Shown here piece by piece: positions 36,175-44,766 of a DNA stretch of 64,000 nucleotides; positions within the stretch are counted from its first letter, which is position 1; each line of letters begins with the position of its first letter. The stretch spans positions 80,629 through 144,628 of the forward strand of contig CAZKBH010000005.1 of assembly GCA_964550795.1 (NCBI GenBank), given 5' to 3'. This DNA is from M3007 sp964550795 (lineage in GTDB: Bacteria > Bacteroidota > Bacteroidia > Chitinophagales > Saprospiraceae). The notes beneath the pieces were generated by a model that made no database searches, was not told the origin of the DNA, and saw only the letters and a list, made by a program, of their open reading frames with translations. The position numbers were made by a program, and so were the translations under genes.

Positions 36175-36858
36175 TTATAATCGGGCATTTACAAACCGCG
36201 CCAATTGCCCTGCATCTACTTGTTCTAACAGATGTTTCCCGCCAAGGAATTTTTCAAATCGCCCCTGAGGAATGGCCTGCGCCACCAATCGGCTCTCAGA
36301 CTCTGAGACCACATTGTCCAAATCACCCCAGCCAATGGTGACAGGGCACTTGATTTCGCCAAAAGCCTGCGAGGGAAGCCCTTCACCATTTCCCAACGCT
36401 TGAAGAAACGCTGCAGTGCGATGACACAGGTTTTTCCAGTGCGCTGCACCGTGGTTTTTGGCGAGTGATTCCGCTAAAGGGGGGGCTTTGGCCGCTATTT
36501 TTTCGGGATCAAACATTCGACTCATTCCAGTGGCCACCTCCGGATCCCAGGCAAGTTTGGTCCCATAGGTGGTTACGCTATGCACCCGCTCCGGGTGTTT
36601 CCAGGCAAACCAAAGAGCAACGTAACCGCCCATGGAGTACCCAAAAATATCCACACAGGCGAGGTTGTTTTGATCCATAAAATGTAAAACGGCATTGGAA
36701 AAAAGAGAAACGGAGAACGGCTCATCTGCCGCAGTGCCGCCGTGGCCGGGGAAATTTAGGGCAAAAACCTTTCGATCTTCCGGCATATTTGCGCGAAAAT
36801 CATCGAATTGGGACGCGCTGCCCAAAGCGCCGGGTAAAAGGAGCATCGGTTTTGTCAT
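36175..36858 (-). CDS. Alpha/beta hydrolase
   Basis: A 227-residue alpha/beta-hydrolase fold protein without a signal peptide. Motifs: oxyanion region LLLPGALGS, nucleophile elbow GYSMGGYVAL with the Ser, Asp in GWGDLDNVVS, and His in GGKHLLEQ. Activity could be esterase, thioesterase or C-C hydrolase; the sequence alone does not decide. The start overlaps the stop of the M28 peptidase gene by one base, so the two are probably translated from one message. Confidence 0.85.
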   Translation of the reverse strand: MTKPMLLLPGALGSASQFDDFRANMPEDRKVFALNFPGHGGTAADEPFSVSLFSNAVLHFMDQNNLACVDIFGYSMGGYVALWFAWKHPERVHSVTTYGTKLAWDPEVATGMSRMFDPEKIAAKAPPLAESLAKNHGAAHWKNLCHRTAAFLQALGNGEGLPSQAFGEIKCPVTIGWGDLDNVVSESESRLVAQAIPQGRFEKFLGGKHLLEQVDAGQLARFVNARL

Positions 36859-38276
36859 TACAAGCCGTATTTATCAATGAGGTAAACCAAGGCGGCCATA
36901 CTGGCGGTGCCAAGTTCGAGTTCGCGTTTATTTACTTTGTCAAAGGTGTCCGTTTCGGCGTGGTGATAATCGAAATAACGTTGAGAATCAGGTGAATATC
37001 CGCTGAGCAGGCCTTTCATTCCGCGCAATGGGCTGATGTCTGCACCAGAACCGCCTTTGGTAAACCGCAATCCATAAGGTTCAAAATGCGACTGAAACGT
37101 CAATAATTGATCAAAAAATTTCCCAAAAACCGCCTCGTCTCCTTCAAACGTGAATCCCCTTGGTGTAAAACCACCGGCATCGCTTTCAATGGAAGCGAGG
37201 GGGAATTCTCCCTTACGCTCCGTTTCTGCGGCATAAGCTTTTCCACCGCGCAGGCCATTTTCTTCGTTCATAAACAGCACACAACGGATGGTGTGACGGG
37301 GTTTGTACCCGAGTGCTTTGAGTACAAACAACACGTCCATGCTCTGGACCACCCCCGCGCCATCGTCGTGCGAACCGTGGCCTACGTCCCAGCTATCGAG
37401 GTGGCCGCCCACCAGGATAATGTCGTTGGGGCGTTCGGAACCGCGAATTTCTCCAATCACATTATAGGAAGGTGCATCGGGTAAGGTCTTGCAATTCAGT
37501 TGAATAGACACTTTTGTGCCGGCATCTTCTCGGAGTGCCTTGCTCAGTTTTTCGGCGGCGATGGTACTGATGGCTGCGGCCGGGATGAGCGTGTATGCCG
37601 AATCGTAATGCATGGTTCCGGTGTGTGGCACATCGTCGAGCCGGAGCGTCATGGACCGTACGAGCACTGCAACGGCTCCGTATTTAGCCGCCCGGGAAGC
37701 ACCGCCTACGCGCTGATCCACACAACCGCCGTAGGCTTCAAAGGTGCGGATTAAGGTGGCATCCATGGGGCGGTTGTAAAAAACGATTTTGCCCTTGATT
37801 GCGGCGGAACCAAGTTCGTCGAGTTGTTCCCAACTTTTCACTTCCACTACTTCGGCCTGTACTTTTCCGGGAATAGATCCGCCGAGCGCAAGCGCAGCCA
37901 TGGGAAACGAACCGCTTTTTTGGGAACTCACGACCCGCACCTGTTCTTTTTCGCCGCGCACCCAGTGTGGCACCATGCAGGGTTGCAGCCAGACGGAATC
38001 CAACCCCATGGTATCGAGCATGGATTGGGTCCAACGCACTGCTTTATCAGCCCCGGTGCTGCCACTTAAACGGTGGCCGATGCGCAAACTCAAGTATTCA
38101 AGCCAGGGATAGCAACGGCTATCGGTCAGACTTTGATCGTAAATTCGGTCAATAAATGCGGCGTCGGTCTTATGTTCCTTCGTTTGAGCGAACGAAAACG
38201 TAGTTAGTGTAAAAATGGAAATAAGTGTCAAAAGCGCATTTCTGCTTCGGGCTTGTTTTGATAAACAATTTTTCAT
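36858..38276 (-). CDS. Exported M28 family zinc peptidase
   Basis: A 472-residue peptidase with a signal peptide (MKNCLSKQARSRNALLTLIS continuing to FSFAQ). It has a PA-like insert domain (about 150-260) and the M28 metal site: GGHLDSWDVGHGSHDDGAG, the catalytic NEENGLRGGKAYA, and the later Asp and His in ESDAGGF and DYHHAETDTF. It is probably an aminopeptidase or carboxypeptidase acting in the periplasm or outside. The ATG at 38276 is chosen by the signal peptide; the ORF continues 43 codons upstream without recognisable sequence. The alpha/beta hydrolase follows. Confidence 0.9.
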   Translation of the reverse strand: MKNCLSKQARSRNALLTLISIFTLTTFSFAQTKEHKTDAAFIDRIYDQSLTDSRCYPWLEYLSLRIGHRLSGSTGADKAVRWTQSMLDTMGLDSVWLQPCMVPHWVRGEKEQVRVVSSQKSGSFPMAALALGGSIPGKVQAEVVEVKSWEQLDELGSAAIKGKIVFYNRPMDATLIRTFEAYGGCVDQRVGGASRAAKYGAVAVLVRSMTLRLDDVPHTGTMHYDSAYTLIPAAAISTIAAEKLSKALREDAGTKVSIQLNCKTLPDAPSYNVIGEIRGSERPNDIILVGGHLDSWDVGHGSHDDGAGVVQSMDVLFVLKALGYKPRHTIRCVLFMNEENGLRGGKAYAAETERKGEFPLASIESDAGGFTPRGFTFEGDEAVFGKFFDQLLTFQSHFEPYGLRFTKGGSGADISPLRGMKGLLSGYSPDSQRYFDYHHAETDTFDKVNKRELELGTASMAALVYLIDKYGL

Positions 38277-38446
38277 GTTGACAAAAAATAAAATTATGTT
38301 CTGAAAAGAGATTTTGAAACAGGGGGTAAATGAAATATGGTTCTGGCATTCTTTAATTTCCCAAAATCGGGATAAAAAAGAGGCTTTATCTGTTAGGGTT
38401 AGCAAATCAAGGGATTAAAAAAATTTAAAAAAAATTTTCTCGCTTG

Positions 38447-38479
38447 TTGTAATATTGACACAAAGTCGTTTTACCTTTG
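38447..38479 (+). promoter_or_regulatory. Promoter candidate upstream of the S4-domain gene
   Basis: TTG (38447-38449), 22 bases, then TACCTTTG (38472-38479), an exact match to the Bacteroidota -7 consensus. The next features are a terminator-like hairpin (38533-38570) and then the S4 gene at 38612. Confidence 0.55.
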
Positions 38480-38532
38480 ACACACGCAAAAAAACTCAGT
38501 GAAAGAATAATTTGGTTTTATTTGGTTAGGGC

Positions 38533-38570
38533 TGAGGTAGTGCTGTGGTGGCACTGCCTCATTTTTTTTT
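38533..38570 (+). terminator. Strong intrinsic terminator in the leader of the S4-domain gene
   Basis: An 11-bp stem (TGAGGTAGTGC with GCACTGCCTCA, one G-T pair), seven-base loop, then nine T. It lies between the promoter at 38447-38479 and the ATG at 38612, so it ends either a small RNA of about 85 nt or an attenuated leader. Confidence 0.7.
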
Positions 38571-38611
38571 GCCCCAAAAACGTCCTACCTTTTCGGCAAG
38601 ACCGAATCTTT

Positions 38612-39022
38612 ATGAACAAAATACGTATTGACAAGTGGCTTTGGAGCATCCGCATCTTTAAGAGCCGGACACTCGCCACGGATTCCTGCAAGGGCGGGAA
38701 GGTGAAGGTGGCAAATGTCTCCGTAAAACCCTCTTATCAGATTGGCATCGGGGAAGTGGTGGTGGTGAAAAAAAATGGTTTCAATTTTGAATTTAAGGTC
38801 GTTACACTGATCGAAAAACGGGTCGGCGCAGCGATTGCGGTTAATTGTTACGAAGACGTGACCCCGGAAGCCGAAAAAACCAAGTATGCCGCCTGGTATG
38901 CCAATGCTACCCCTACCGCTGAAAAACGCGAGCGCGGTACAGGCCGGCCCACCAAAAAAGAACGCCGCGAAATTGACGACCTCAAAGTGGAGGACGTTTT
39001 TGATTGGGGCGACGACGAATAG
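38612..39022 (+). CDS. S4-domain RNA-binding protein (Hsp15-like)
   Basis: A 136-residue RNA-binding protein. The S4 domain is at the N-terminus: IRIDKWLWSIRIFKSRTLAT, DSCKGGKVKVANVSVKPSYQ. Family knowledge: E. coli Hsp15 (HslR) binds stalled 50S subunits carrying nascent chains. The C-terminal part is basic then acidic (GTGRPTKKERREIDDL ... DWGDDE), as in other homologues. The ATG at 38612 is preferred; the ORF extends 45 codons upstream through the terminator hairpin, which is not credible as coding sequence. Confidence 0.85.
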   Translation: MNKIRIDKWLWSIRIFKSRTLATDSCKGGKVKVANVSVKPSYQIGIGEVVVVKKNGFNFEFKVVTLIEKRVGAAIAVNCYEDVTPEAEKTKYAAWYANATPTAEKRERGTGRPTKKERREIDDLKVEDVFDWGDDE

Positions 39023-39031
39023 CATAACCCG

Positions 39032-39343
39032 CTACATCAACCCGAAAATTTTGGCGTATTTCAACATTTCTCCGGGGTTGCTGATTTTTAGCTTGCCGGT
39101 CATCATGGCCATCATCGGGTTAAGGTCGCGGGCCAAAAGCTTGCTGAACGACTCCGCGCTGGTGCTCACCTTGCAGCTTGGATCGCCCGAAAGGCCTTCG
39201 GAAACCTCAAATTTCCCGTCGTCTAGTTTGACGGTGAATTGGCCAGCATCCGTAATATCGAAATGAAAAAGTGTACTAAGGCCCTCTACAACTTCCGGGG
39301 CAACTTTTTCAGGCAGGGAAAAAAGGAATTGTTTGATGTCCAT
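39032..39343 (-). CDS. SCP2 sterol-binding-like protein
   Basis: A 103-residue single-domain protein with the SCP2 pattern: FDITDAGQFTVKLDDGKFEV, CKVSTSAESFSKLLARDLNP, MMAMMTGKLKISNPGEMLKY. SCP2 domains bind lipids or fatty acyl chains; bacterial partners are usually unknown. It is convergent with the S4 gene (nine bases between stops) and divergent from the GDPD lipoprotein. Confidence 0.85.
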   Translation of the reverse strand: MDIKQFLFSLPEKVAPEVVEGLSTLFHFDITDAGQFTVKLDDGKFEVSEGLSGDPSCKVSTSAESFSKLLARDLNPMMAMMTGKLKISNPGEMLKYAKIFGLM

Positions 39344-39481
39344 GTTATGTTTGTATGGTGTAATTACTGGAATGTCTTCGCAGATAAGAAGGCACTTTTT
39401 GTTGTAAAATTAACCTAAAAAACCACCAAGCGGACGGAATTTCGGGGCAATTTCGCCCAAAGGTAAAACCACCGCTGAAAT

Positions 39482-40414
39482 ATGAAAGTCCACTGCTTCC
39501 AATTGCTGATTCGCCGCACCAATCGTCTCTCTTTTTTCCTCATGCTAACGGCCCTGACTTTCCTCGCTTGTAAAACCACTGAGAACCGGCCCGTAAAGGT
39601 ACCAAGTGGTTTTGACTGGCAAGGTCATCGAGGATCACGAGGGCTATTGCCGGAAAATTCCATTCCCGCTTTTCTAAAAGCGCTGGAGTTCCCAACCCTA
39701 ACTACACTCGAATTAGACTTGGCTATTTCGGTAGATAAACAATTGATTGTCAGCCATGAACCTTGGTTTAATCCTGCTATTTGCCTGCAACCCAACGGAC
39801 TTGCCATTTCAGGAAACGAAGCGGAAAAATTCCTGATTTTCCAACTGACCGCCGTCGAAATACGCAACTTCGACTGTGGCAGTATCGGCAATCCACGCTT
39901 CCCGGATCAGCAAAAAGTAAAAACGTACAAACCAACCCTGCGCGAAGTGGTGGAAGCCGCTCGCCCAGTCCGGCCCAATATCCGCTGGAACATCGAAATT
40001 AAAAGTCAAGCCGCGTGGGACGGTCTTCGCCACCCGCCTGTGGATGAGTTTGTGCGGCTGGTGGTGGAGGAGGTCCGCGCGCTGGGCATTGAAAAAATGA
40101 CCACTGTGCAGTCGTTCGACGTGCGTGCCCTCAATTCGCTGCACCGCCAGGCGCCTGATTTGCAAACCGCCTTTTTGATCGAAAACCTGAATAGTTTTGA
40201 ATCAAACCTGGCTCGATTGAACTACGTGCCCGAGATTTACAGTCCTTATTACTTAGCGGTCAACAAAAAGCTGGTGGAGTCCTGCCGCAAACGCAACATG
40301 AAACTGGTGCCCTGGACCGTGAACGACGTCAAATCCATGCGCCGACTCATTCGGCTGGGCGTGGATGGAATCATTACCGATTATCCGGATAAAATCAGGG
40401 AGGTTGGGGAATAG
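39482..40414 (+). CDS. Glycerophosphodiester phosphodiesterase lipoprotein
   Basis: A 310-residue GDPD family enzyme that hydrolyses glycerophosphodiesters to glycerol-3-phosphate and alcohol. The signal ends in a lipobox-like LTFLAC (Cys30). Catalytic motifs: H49-R50-G51 in WQGHRGSRGLLPENSIPAF, ELDLAIS, and the second His in SHEPWFNP; the distal WTVNDVKSMRRLIRLGVDGI and ITDYP are typical of the barrel end. It is convergent with the glycosyltransferase, whose stop lies nine bases away. Confidence 0.9.
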   Translation: MKVHCFQLLIRRTNRLSFFLMLTALTFLACKTTENRPVKVPSGFDWQGHRGSRGLLPENSIPAFLKALEFPTLTTLELDLAISVDKQLIVSHEPWFNPAICLQPNGLAISGNEAEKFLIFQLTAVEIRNFDCGSIGNPRFPDQQKVKTYKPTLREVVEAARPVRPNIRWNIEIKSQAAWDGLRHPPVDEFVRLVVEEVRALGIEKMTTVQSFDVRALNSLHRQAPDLQTAFLIENLNSFESNLARLNYVPEIYSPYYLAVNKKLVESCRKRNMKLVPWTVNDVKSMRRLIRLGVDGIITDYPDKIREVGE

Positions 40415-40422
40415 TTCCCAGT

Positions 40423-41460
40423 TCAAACCTCGGAACGGTACAAATCTAGGTAACACTTTGCCGTGTCTGCCATCCGAAAAGGTGTGTGTGGCGTGGTCAG
40501 CAAGGGCTGGTGCAAGGCGATTTCCACTTGTTTCACAAGTTCGGCAAATGAATGCCCGACGCTTGCAAGATTTGACGCAGCTCCAACAGGCGTACTCAGC
40601 ACCCGGCAGCCGTTCATCGCTGCTTCCGCCAGCACCATTCCAAAAGATTCGAAGTTGGCCGTATGTAAAAAAACCTTGGATTGTTGCATCCGGGCGAGTA
40701 CCTCCAGTCTGGGCAAATGGCCGCGCAGGCAAACATTCTTGGACAAGCCAAATTGCCGGATAAGTGCCTCCAAAACAGGACGTTCCACCCCTTCCCCGAT
40801 CAGTTCAGCCCGTATATCCGGCTTTGACTTTGCAATTTCAGCCACTATTTGCAGCCAAAGTGCCCAGTTTTTGAGCGGAATCAAGGCCCCGCAGCCCAGT
40901 ACATCGAGCGGGCGATTTGCTGGTAAGAAGTGTGGAATCTCCTGGTCAACAACGCCCCAGGGAATGGTACGCGCCGCCTGTTTACCCGTTGTTTTTGCAA
41001 AGATTTTGTGTTGGGAATCCGAGATGGCCACCATGTTTGCGGCATGTTCGGCGCGGAGGAAATGACGATACCGATTGGTGGGTAGCACATCCTGCCCCAT
41101 GAGGGTTGTAACGTGTGGTATTGCCCACTTGGTCTGCAAATACCGCCCAATCAGCCAGGCCGGGCCAAGCCAAAAACTGTGAATTACGTCAAATTTTTGT
41201 CGCTGGTGGGCTGCCTGGGCATGGCGGATTACCCGCACCCAATTGAGCCACCGAAAGCGGCCCTGGTTGAACCCATAACCGGAAACAACGGGAATCTCAT
41301 GCCATAGATAATCATTTGAATAGAAAGGATATCCAAGCGTAATAATTTGTAAATCAATTTCTTGCGTGGAAGTTTCGAGCGCCAACTGCTGCAAGGGCGG
41401 AAGACAATTCAGGTCTTGCTCATCCGCAGGAAAACCGGGGCTTAGCCAGAGTACACGCAT
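40423..41460 (-). CDS. Glycosyltransferase family 4-like protein
   Basis: A 345-residue GT-B fold protein. N-terminal MRVLWLSPGFPADEQDLNCL and the DVIHSFWLGPAWLIGRYL region resemble the acceptor domain; the C-terminal domain has GCGALIPLKNWALWLQIVAE, LIGEGVERPVLEALIRQFGL and the donor-site Glu pair in FESFGMVLAEA. It probably transfers a sugar from a nucleotide donor to a cell-surface glycan; no other glycan genes are adjacent. Upstream lie the two 33-bp palindromes. Confidence 0.8.
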   Translation of the reverse strand: MRVLWLSPGFPADEQDLNCLPPLQQLALETSTQEIDLQIITLGYPFYSNDYLWHEIPVVSGYGFNQGRFRWLNWVRVIRHAQAAHQRQKFDVIHSFWLGPAWLIGRYLQTKWAIPHVTTLMGQDVLPTNRYRHFLRAEHAANMVAISDSQHKIFAKTTGKQAARTIPWGVVDQEIPHFLPANRPLDVLGCGALIPLKNWALWLQIVAEIAKSKPDIRAELIGEGVERPVLEALIRQFGLSKNVCLRGHLPRLEVLARMQQSKVFLHTANFESFGMVLAEAAMNGCRVLSTPVGAASNLASVGHSFAELVKQVEIALHQPLLTTPHTPFRMADTAKCYLDLYRSEV

Positions 41461-41499
41461 GGGAAAATTTCTATAAAGCGAGCGAATGCCAAGCTACGT

Positions 41500-41589
41500 A
41501 CGTTTACTAAACTTTTAAAGTTTAGTAAACGTGAAACGTGAGGCCAAGCTGCGTGTACGTTTACTAAACTTTTAAAGTTTAGTAAACGT
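41500..41589. repeat. Tandem pair of identical 33-bp palindromes
   Basis: Copies at 41500-41532 and 41557-41589 read ACGTTTACTAAACTTT, T, then the reverse complement; they are identical. Each is preceded by GCCAAGCT and a short variable piece, so the unit was duplicated as a block of about 57 bases. It lies between two minus-strand genes. The minus-strand translation LLNFKSLVNV is repeated as a result. Confidence 0.95.
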
Positions 41590-41602
41590 GGGGCACCTAA
41601 AT

Positions 41603-43801
41603 TTATAAACTGCGCAGTTTTGCCGCACATTTTTCCAGCTCTTTTTGGACATAATCGCTGGGCAACATGTCAATTTTGAGTGCATTTCTCAAATCTTCCT
41701 CATCGGAAGGATGGGTGGGCAGCAATTGATTCATGCGCCGGAGATTGCGCAGGGCCTGTCCCCAAACCTTGGCTTCTTCAAACAATTCGTACTCGCGCTG
41801 GCTGATTTTAAATTCCCGAACGAGGGTCTGCCGGGCGTTGATGATCCGTTGTTGGATCAAATTTGCCCGCGCATCAATGCGGTCCGGGCGAACCCGCCAG
41901 TCCTGGTTCAAGGTATCATGGGAATAGTTCTTATTCAATGCGCGATAAACTTTTAAGGAATCCTCTGCCAATCGGTAATGCTGAAGTGCCGAGGCATAAT
42001 TAGCCGCCAACATCATGGAATCTGCCAGGATAAAACTGCTATCCACCATTCGGTATGCCTGATGGAATCGTTTCACCACATCGTATTCACCGCACACATC
42101 TTTGTTTGGCGTGGAGTTTTCAAGAATCCAGCACCGGCGAGGGTGTTTAATCAAATCTTCGTAAGCGTGGTCGGCGGCGTTGTACAGTTCGTTGTGGACA
42201 TAAAATTCCGCTTGATCCAGTTGGTTGCGGGCATTTTCCACATATTCATTGACAAACCAAATCGCAAAACCGAGGCAGACCAGCAGCGAGATAAAAGAAA
42301 GTGCAGCCACCGTTCGGGCCAGTTTGCGTTGCTTGCGCGTGGCGGCCAATTCGGCTTCCACCGCTTCGCGGCGTTTGGCCTCTTCCGCGATTTTTGCCTG
42401 ATATTCAGCCCTTTGTCGGTCGGTTTGTTCCTTATCGCGACGTGCATTCCGCGATTCAATGACGGCTGGCAGGAGGGTGTCGTGGCTAATTTCGTAATAA
42501 AAATCATCGAGTCGTGGTTCCTTGCGCAGCAACCTGCTTTTATCCACGAGTGTATCCAGAAAATCAGCAGATACTTGATAATCGCTGATGAGCGTATCAT
42601 CTACTACACTGTTTCTGCGATTGCCCGGCGTAATCAGGCTTTCTTCGATGAGTCGTCTGGCGGTATCGTGAAGCACCTGCGTGGGCATGGCCGTCAGCGA
42701 TTGATCGGCCAGCGAAATGGGTGCACCTTGTTGTGATTTTAGGGCAATACGTTCCGCATACGCTTTGGGGAAAAGCGATAACTGATTCTGATAGAAATTC
42801 CGAATTGAATTGCGAAGTCCTTTCTCCCCTTCATAAAAAGGGCTATCTACCTCAAAACCCGCCCCTTTTTGGTAGTCAATGATGCGTTCCTCCACATCCT
42901 GGCAGATAATCTGGAGGTTTACCGCTTCAATCTCTTCCATTTTATTGGAAGCTTTTCCTTCTGCAGACGAATCGGTGCCCGAAAGAAAATCCAACATTTC
43001 TTCCAAGGCCGCGGGCGCGTACAGGAATTGATTGCTGGCATAACTGCCCGACTCGTTGGCGGGTTTTACAATGGCCGTCCGGGCTTTTTCCCGATCCAGC
43101 GGTTGTAGTTCATATCGGTTACGAAGGATACCGGGAATATTTTTACTAACCCGGTCAATCATGTGGAGAAAATCCGAGCGAATGCTGAGTACGATGCGGA
43201 CATTGGGTTGCTGCTCCCACCACTGCATGGTTTCTACATCCAAATTTCCGTACTCAAATTGTTCTAGAAGCGTGGCCCTCAGCTCCTCTGGCATGGTTTC
43301 ATTGGCAAGATCGGCCAGTTCATTAAAGAAATTTTGGCGGCTTGTTTCGGTGTGGGCAAGTGTAAAGGCCTCTTCAAACTGATCCAACACCAACACGGGA
43401 GTCGCTGGCAGACCGTTTAAATCGAACTCCAGGCGCTTCATTTTTTCCCACAAAGTCTGATACGCGCCCGGACGCAGCCCGGTTTCGTCTTTGCCGCCTA
43501 CGTGTGGATTTTTTTCCAACATCTCACTTATGCCGGACAACAGCGGTCGGTCACTTCGTTCGGTACGGAGAAACACGGGTACAAAATCCTGTCGTTCCAG
43601 TTCGGGGGCACAACCCGCCTGCAAAAGGGAGGTTTTGCCCATGCCCGACTTGGCAAACAAAACGACCAATCGTTCGCGCAGAATAAGATTACTGAGTCGG
43701 GTAATATCGCCTTGCCTGCCGTGGAACACAGCACTCTGACTGCGCTCGAAGGGGCGCAGGCCAGGGTAACGGCGTGGAAGTTGGGCGGCGAGGCTGGTCA
43801 T
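41603..43801 (-). CDS. STAND-like ATPase (nSTAND1 type) with a membrane segment
   Basis: A 732-residue protein. The start RYPGLRPFERSQSAVFHGRQ is typical of nSTAND1 ATPases. The Walker A loop is AKSGMGKTSLL (K56-T57; the first Gly of the usual pattern is Ala50), Walker B is PVLVLDQFEEAF (about residue 137), and a winged-helix-like part follows (about 380-450, ISHDTLLPAVIESR). Then come a charged coiled coil, one membrane segment (AALSFISLLVCLGFAIWFVN, about 515-535) and helical repeats. No WD40 repeats or effector domain is seen. STAND ATPases are signalling switches, often in regulated death or defence; a specific role here is not shown. The LytTR gene lies upstream behind a terminator. Confidence 0.75.
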   Translation of the reverse strand: MTSLAAQLPRRYPGLRPFERSQSAVFHGRQGDITRLSNLILRERLVVLFAKSGMGKTSLLQAGCAPELERQDFVPVFLRTERSDRPLLSGISEMLEKNPHVGGKDETGLRPGAYQTLWEKMKRLEFDLNGLPATPVLVLDQFEEAFTLAHTETSRQNFFNELADLANETMPEELRATLLEQFEYGNLDVETMQWWEQQPNVRIVLSIRSDFLHMIDRVSKNIPGILRNRYELQPLDREKARTAIVKPANESGSYASNQFLYAPAALEEMLDFLSGTDSSAEGKASNKMEEIEAVNLQIICQDVEERIIDYQKGAGFEVDSPFYEGEKGLRNSIRNFYQNQLSLFPKAYAERIALKSQQGAPISLADQSLTAMPTQVLHDTARRLIEESLITPGNRRNSVVDDTLISDYQVSADFLDTLVDKSRLLRKEPRLDDFYYEISHDTLLPAVIESRNARRDKEQTDRQRAEYQAKIAEEAKRREAVEAELAATRKQRKLARTVAALSFISLLVCLGFAIWFVNEYVENARNQLDQAEFYVHNELYNAADHAYEDLIKHPRRCWILENSTPNKDVCGEYDVVKRFHQAYRMVDSSFILADSMMLAANYASALQHYRLAEDSLKVYRALNKNYSHDTLNQDWRVRPDRIDARANLIQQRIINARQTLVREFKISQREYELFEEAKVWGQALRNLRRMNQLLPTHPSDEEDLRNALKIDMLPSDYVQKELEKCAAKLRSL

Positions 43802-43874
43802 AGACGCGGGGGGAGCTTTGTTTTGTGTTTGGAATTACGACGCGAAAGGTCTAAAAAAATCAGGCTTTGAACAC

Positions 43875-43911
43875 AAAAAAAATCACCGGACGCAAGTTGC
43901 TGCGCCCGGTG
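43875..43911 (-). terminator. Terminator after the LytTR gene
   Basis: On the minus strand a stem with CACCGGG and CCGGTG ends, interrupted by one mismatch, is followed by eight T. It separates the LytTR gene from the STAND gene. Confidence 0.65.
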
Positions 43912-43951
43912 CCAAACCAAACCCTTACTGTTTTTTTTCGCCCCCCTTGTC

Positions 43952-43980
43952 CCTCCCTCCGCCCGAAGGCGAAAGGAGGG
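43952..43980. repeat. REP-like palindrome
   Basis: CCTCCCTCCGCC and GGCGAAAGGAGG pair imperfectly around CGAA, between the LytTR and STAND genes. No T-run follows on either strand. Confidence 0.45.
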
Positions 43981-44050
43981 GTCGGTTGTGTTTATTTGCC
44001 GGGAGGGTGCCTTGGGGCGGCTAACGGGTGTTTTGCGCTCTAACTAAACA

Positions 44051-44503
44051 TCATCCAAAATATGCCTTTACGTGTTCCAAAAACACTTCTTTTTGTCCAG
44101 CGGAAACAGTTAGGGTTACGCCATTTTGAAGGAGTACATGGCCACCTTTACCCCGCACATATTTTTTGAGGTGTTTCAAGTGAATGGAGTGCGAGCGGTG
44201 GATACGAGCGAACGCACGCTGCGGAAGCATTTGCTCAACTTCACGGAGGGTTTTGCACACCAGCACCTGCCGTTTGTCTTTAAAATGTAGTGCCGTGTAA
44301 TTGCCACTTGCTTCGAGGTATGCGATGTTCTTGACCTTTTCGAAACAAAGGCCCTCCATGGTTGGAAGTGCAATTTTTTCTACCTCAGGTTCATTTTTGG
44401 ACGTTGGCTCAAATGGTGGTTGAAGTTTGAGCGGCAGCGCCCGGGCAAAAGAAGCACTTGGTTCTGGCGAATCTGGGCGGCGGATGGCAATAGCATTTAA
44501 CAT
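44051..44503 (-). CDS. LytTR-type DNA-binding regulator without a receiver domain
   Basis: A 150-residue protein. The last 100 residues are a LytTR domain: FEKVKNIAYLEASGNYTALH, KTLREVEQMLPQRAFARIHR, SHSIHLKHLKKYVRGKGG. LytTR domains bind imperfect direct repeats in promoters, usually as the output of a response regulator; here the N-terminal 55 residues are low-complexity and no receiver domain is present, so the input may be through another protein. No sensor kinase is adjacent. The gene ends with its own terminator, so it is probably not co-transcribed with the STAND gene. Confidence 0.85.
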   Translation of the reverse strand: MLNAIAIRRPDSPEPSASFARALPLKLQPPFEPTSKNEPEVEKIALPTMEGLCFEKVKNIAYLEASGNYTALHFKDKRQVLVCKTLREVEQMLPQRAFARIHRSHSIHLKHLKKYVRGKGGHVLLQNGVTLTVSAGQKEVFLEHVKAYFG

Positions 44504-44766
44504 GGCGACAGAATTTTGACTGGTGAAAAGTTGTCTGCTGAATCATTAAGGGTGGATTATTGCAAGCACTTCCCCATCTTTTGATGGATACTTAGCGTCT
44601 ATATGTTCAATCAATCAACGTCTTTCTTATTGATGAGACAAAAGTCCTCGCTTGCTTTTCCTTGTGCAATCCAATTTTTTCCATAAGTCAGGTTTCTGAG
44701 GCTGTTTTTTATTTTGGTTAAATGATAAGAACCCGACAATTTTGCAACTAAATCCATTTTTCAACC

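Noticed and set aside
41500..41589. Palindrome pair considered as a CRISPR repeat pair
   Set aside because: Only two copies, perfectly self-complementary, one short gap and no cas genes.
41442..41630. 62-residue minus-strand ORF with LLNFKSLVNV twice
   Set aside because: A translation of the tandem palindromes, not a gene.
42151..42600. 149-residue ORF on the minus strand within the STAND gene, in a second frame
   Set aside because: Same strand but out of frame with a well-supported gene; overlapping shadow.
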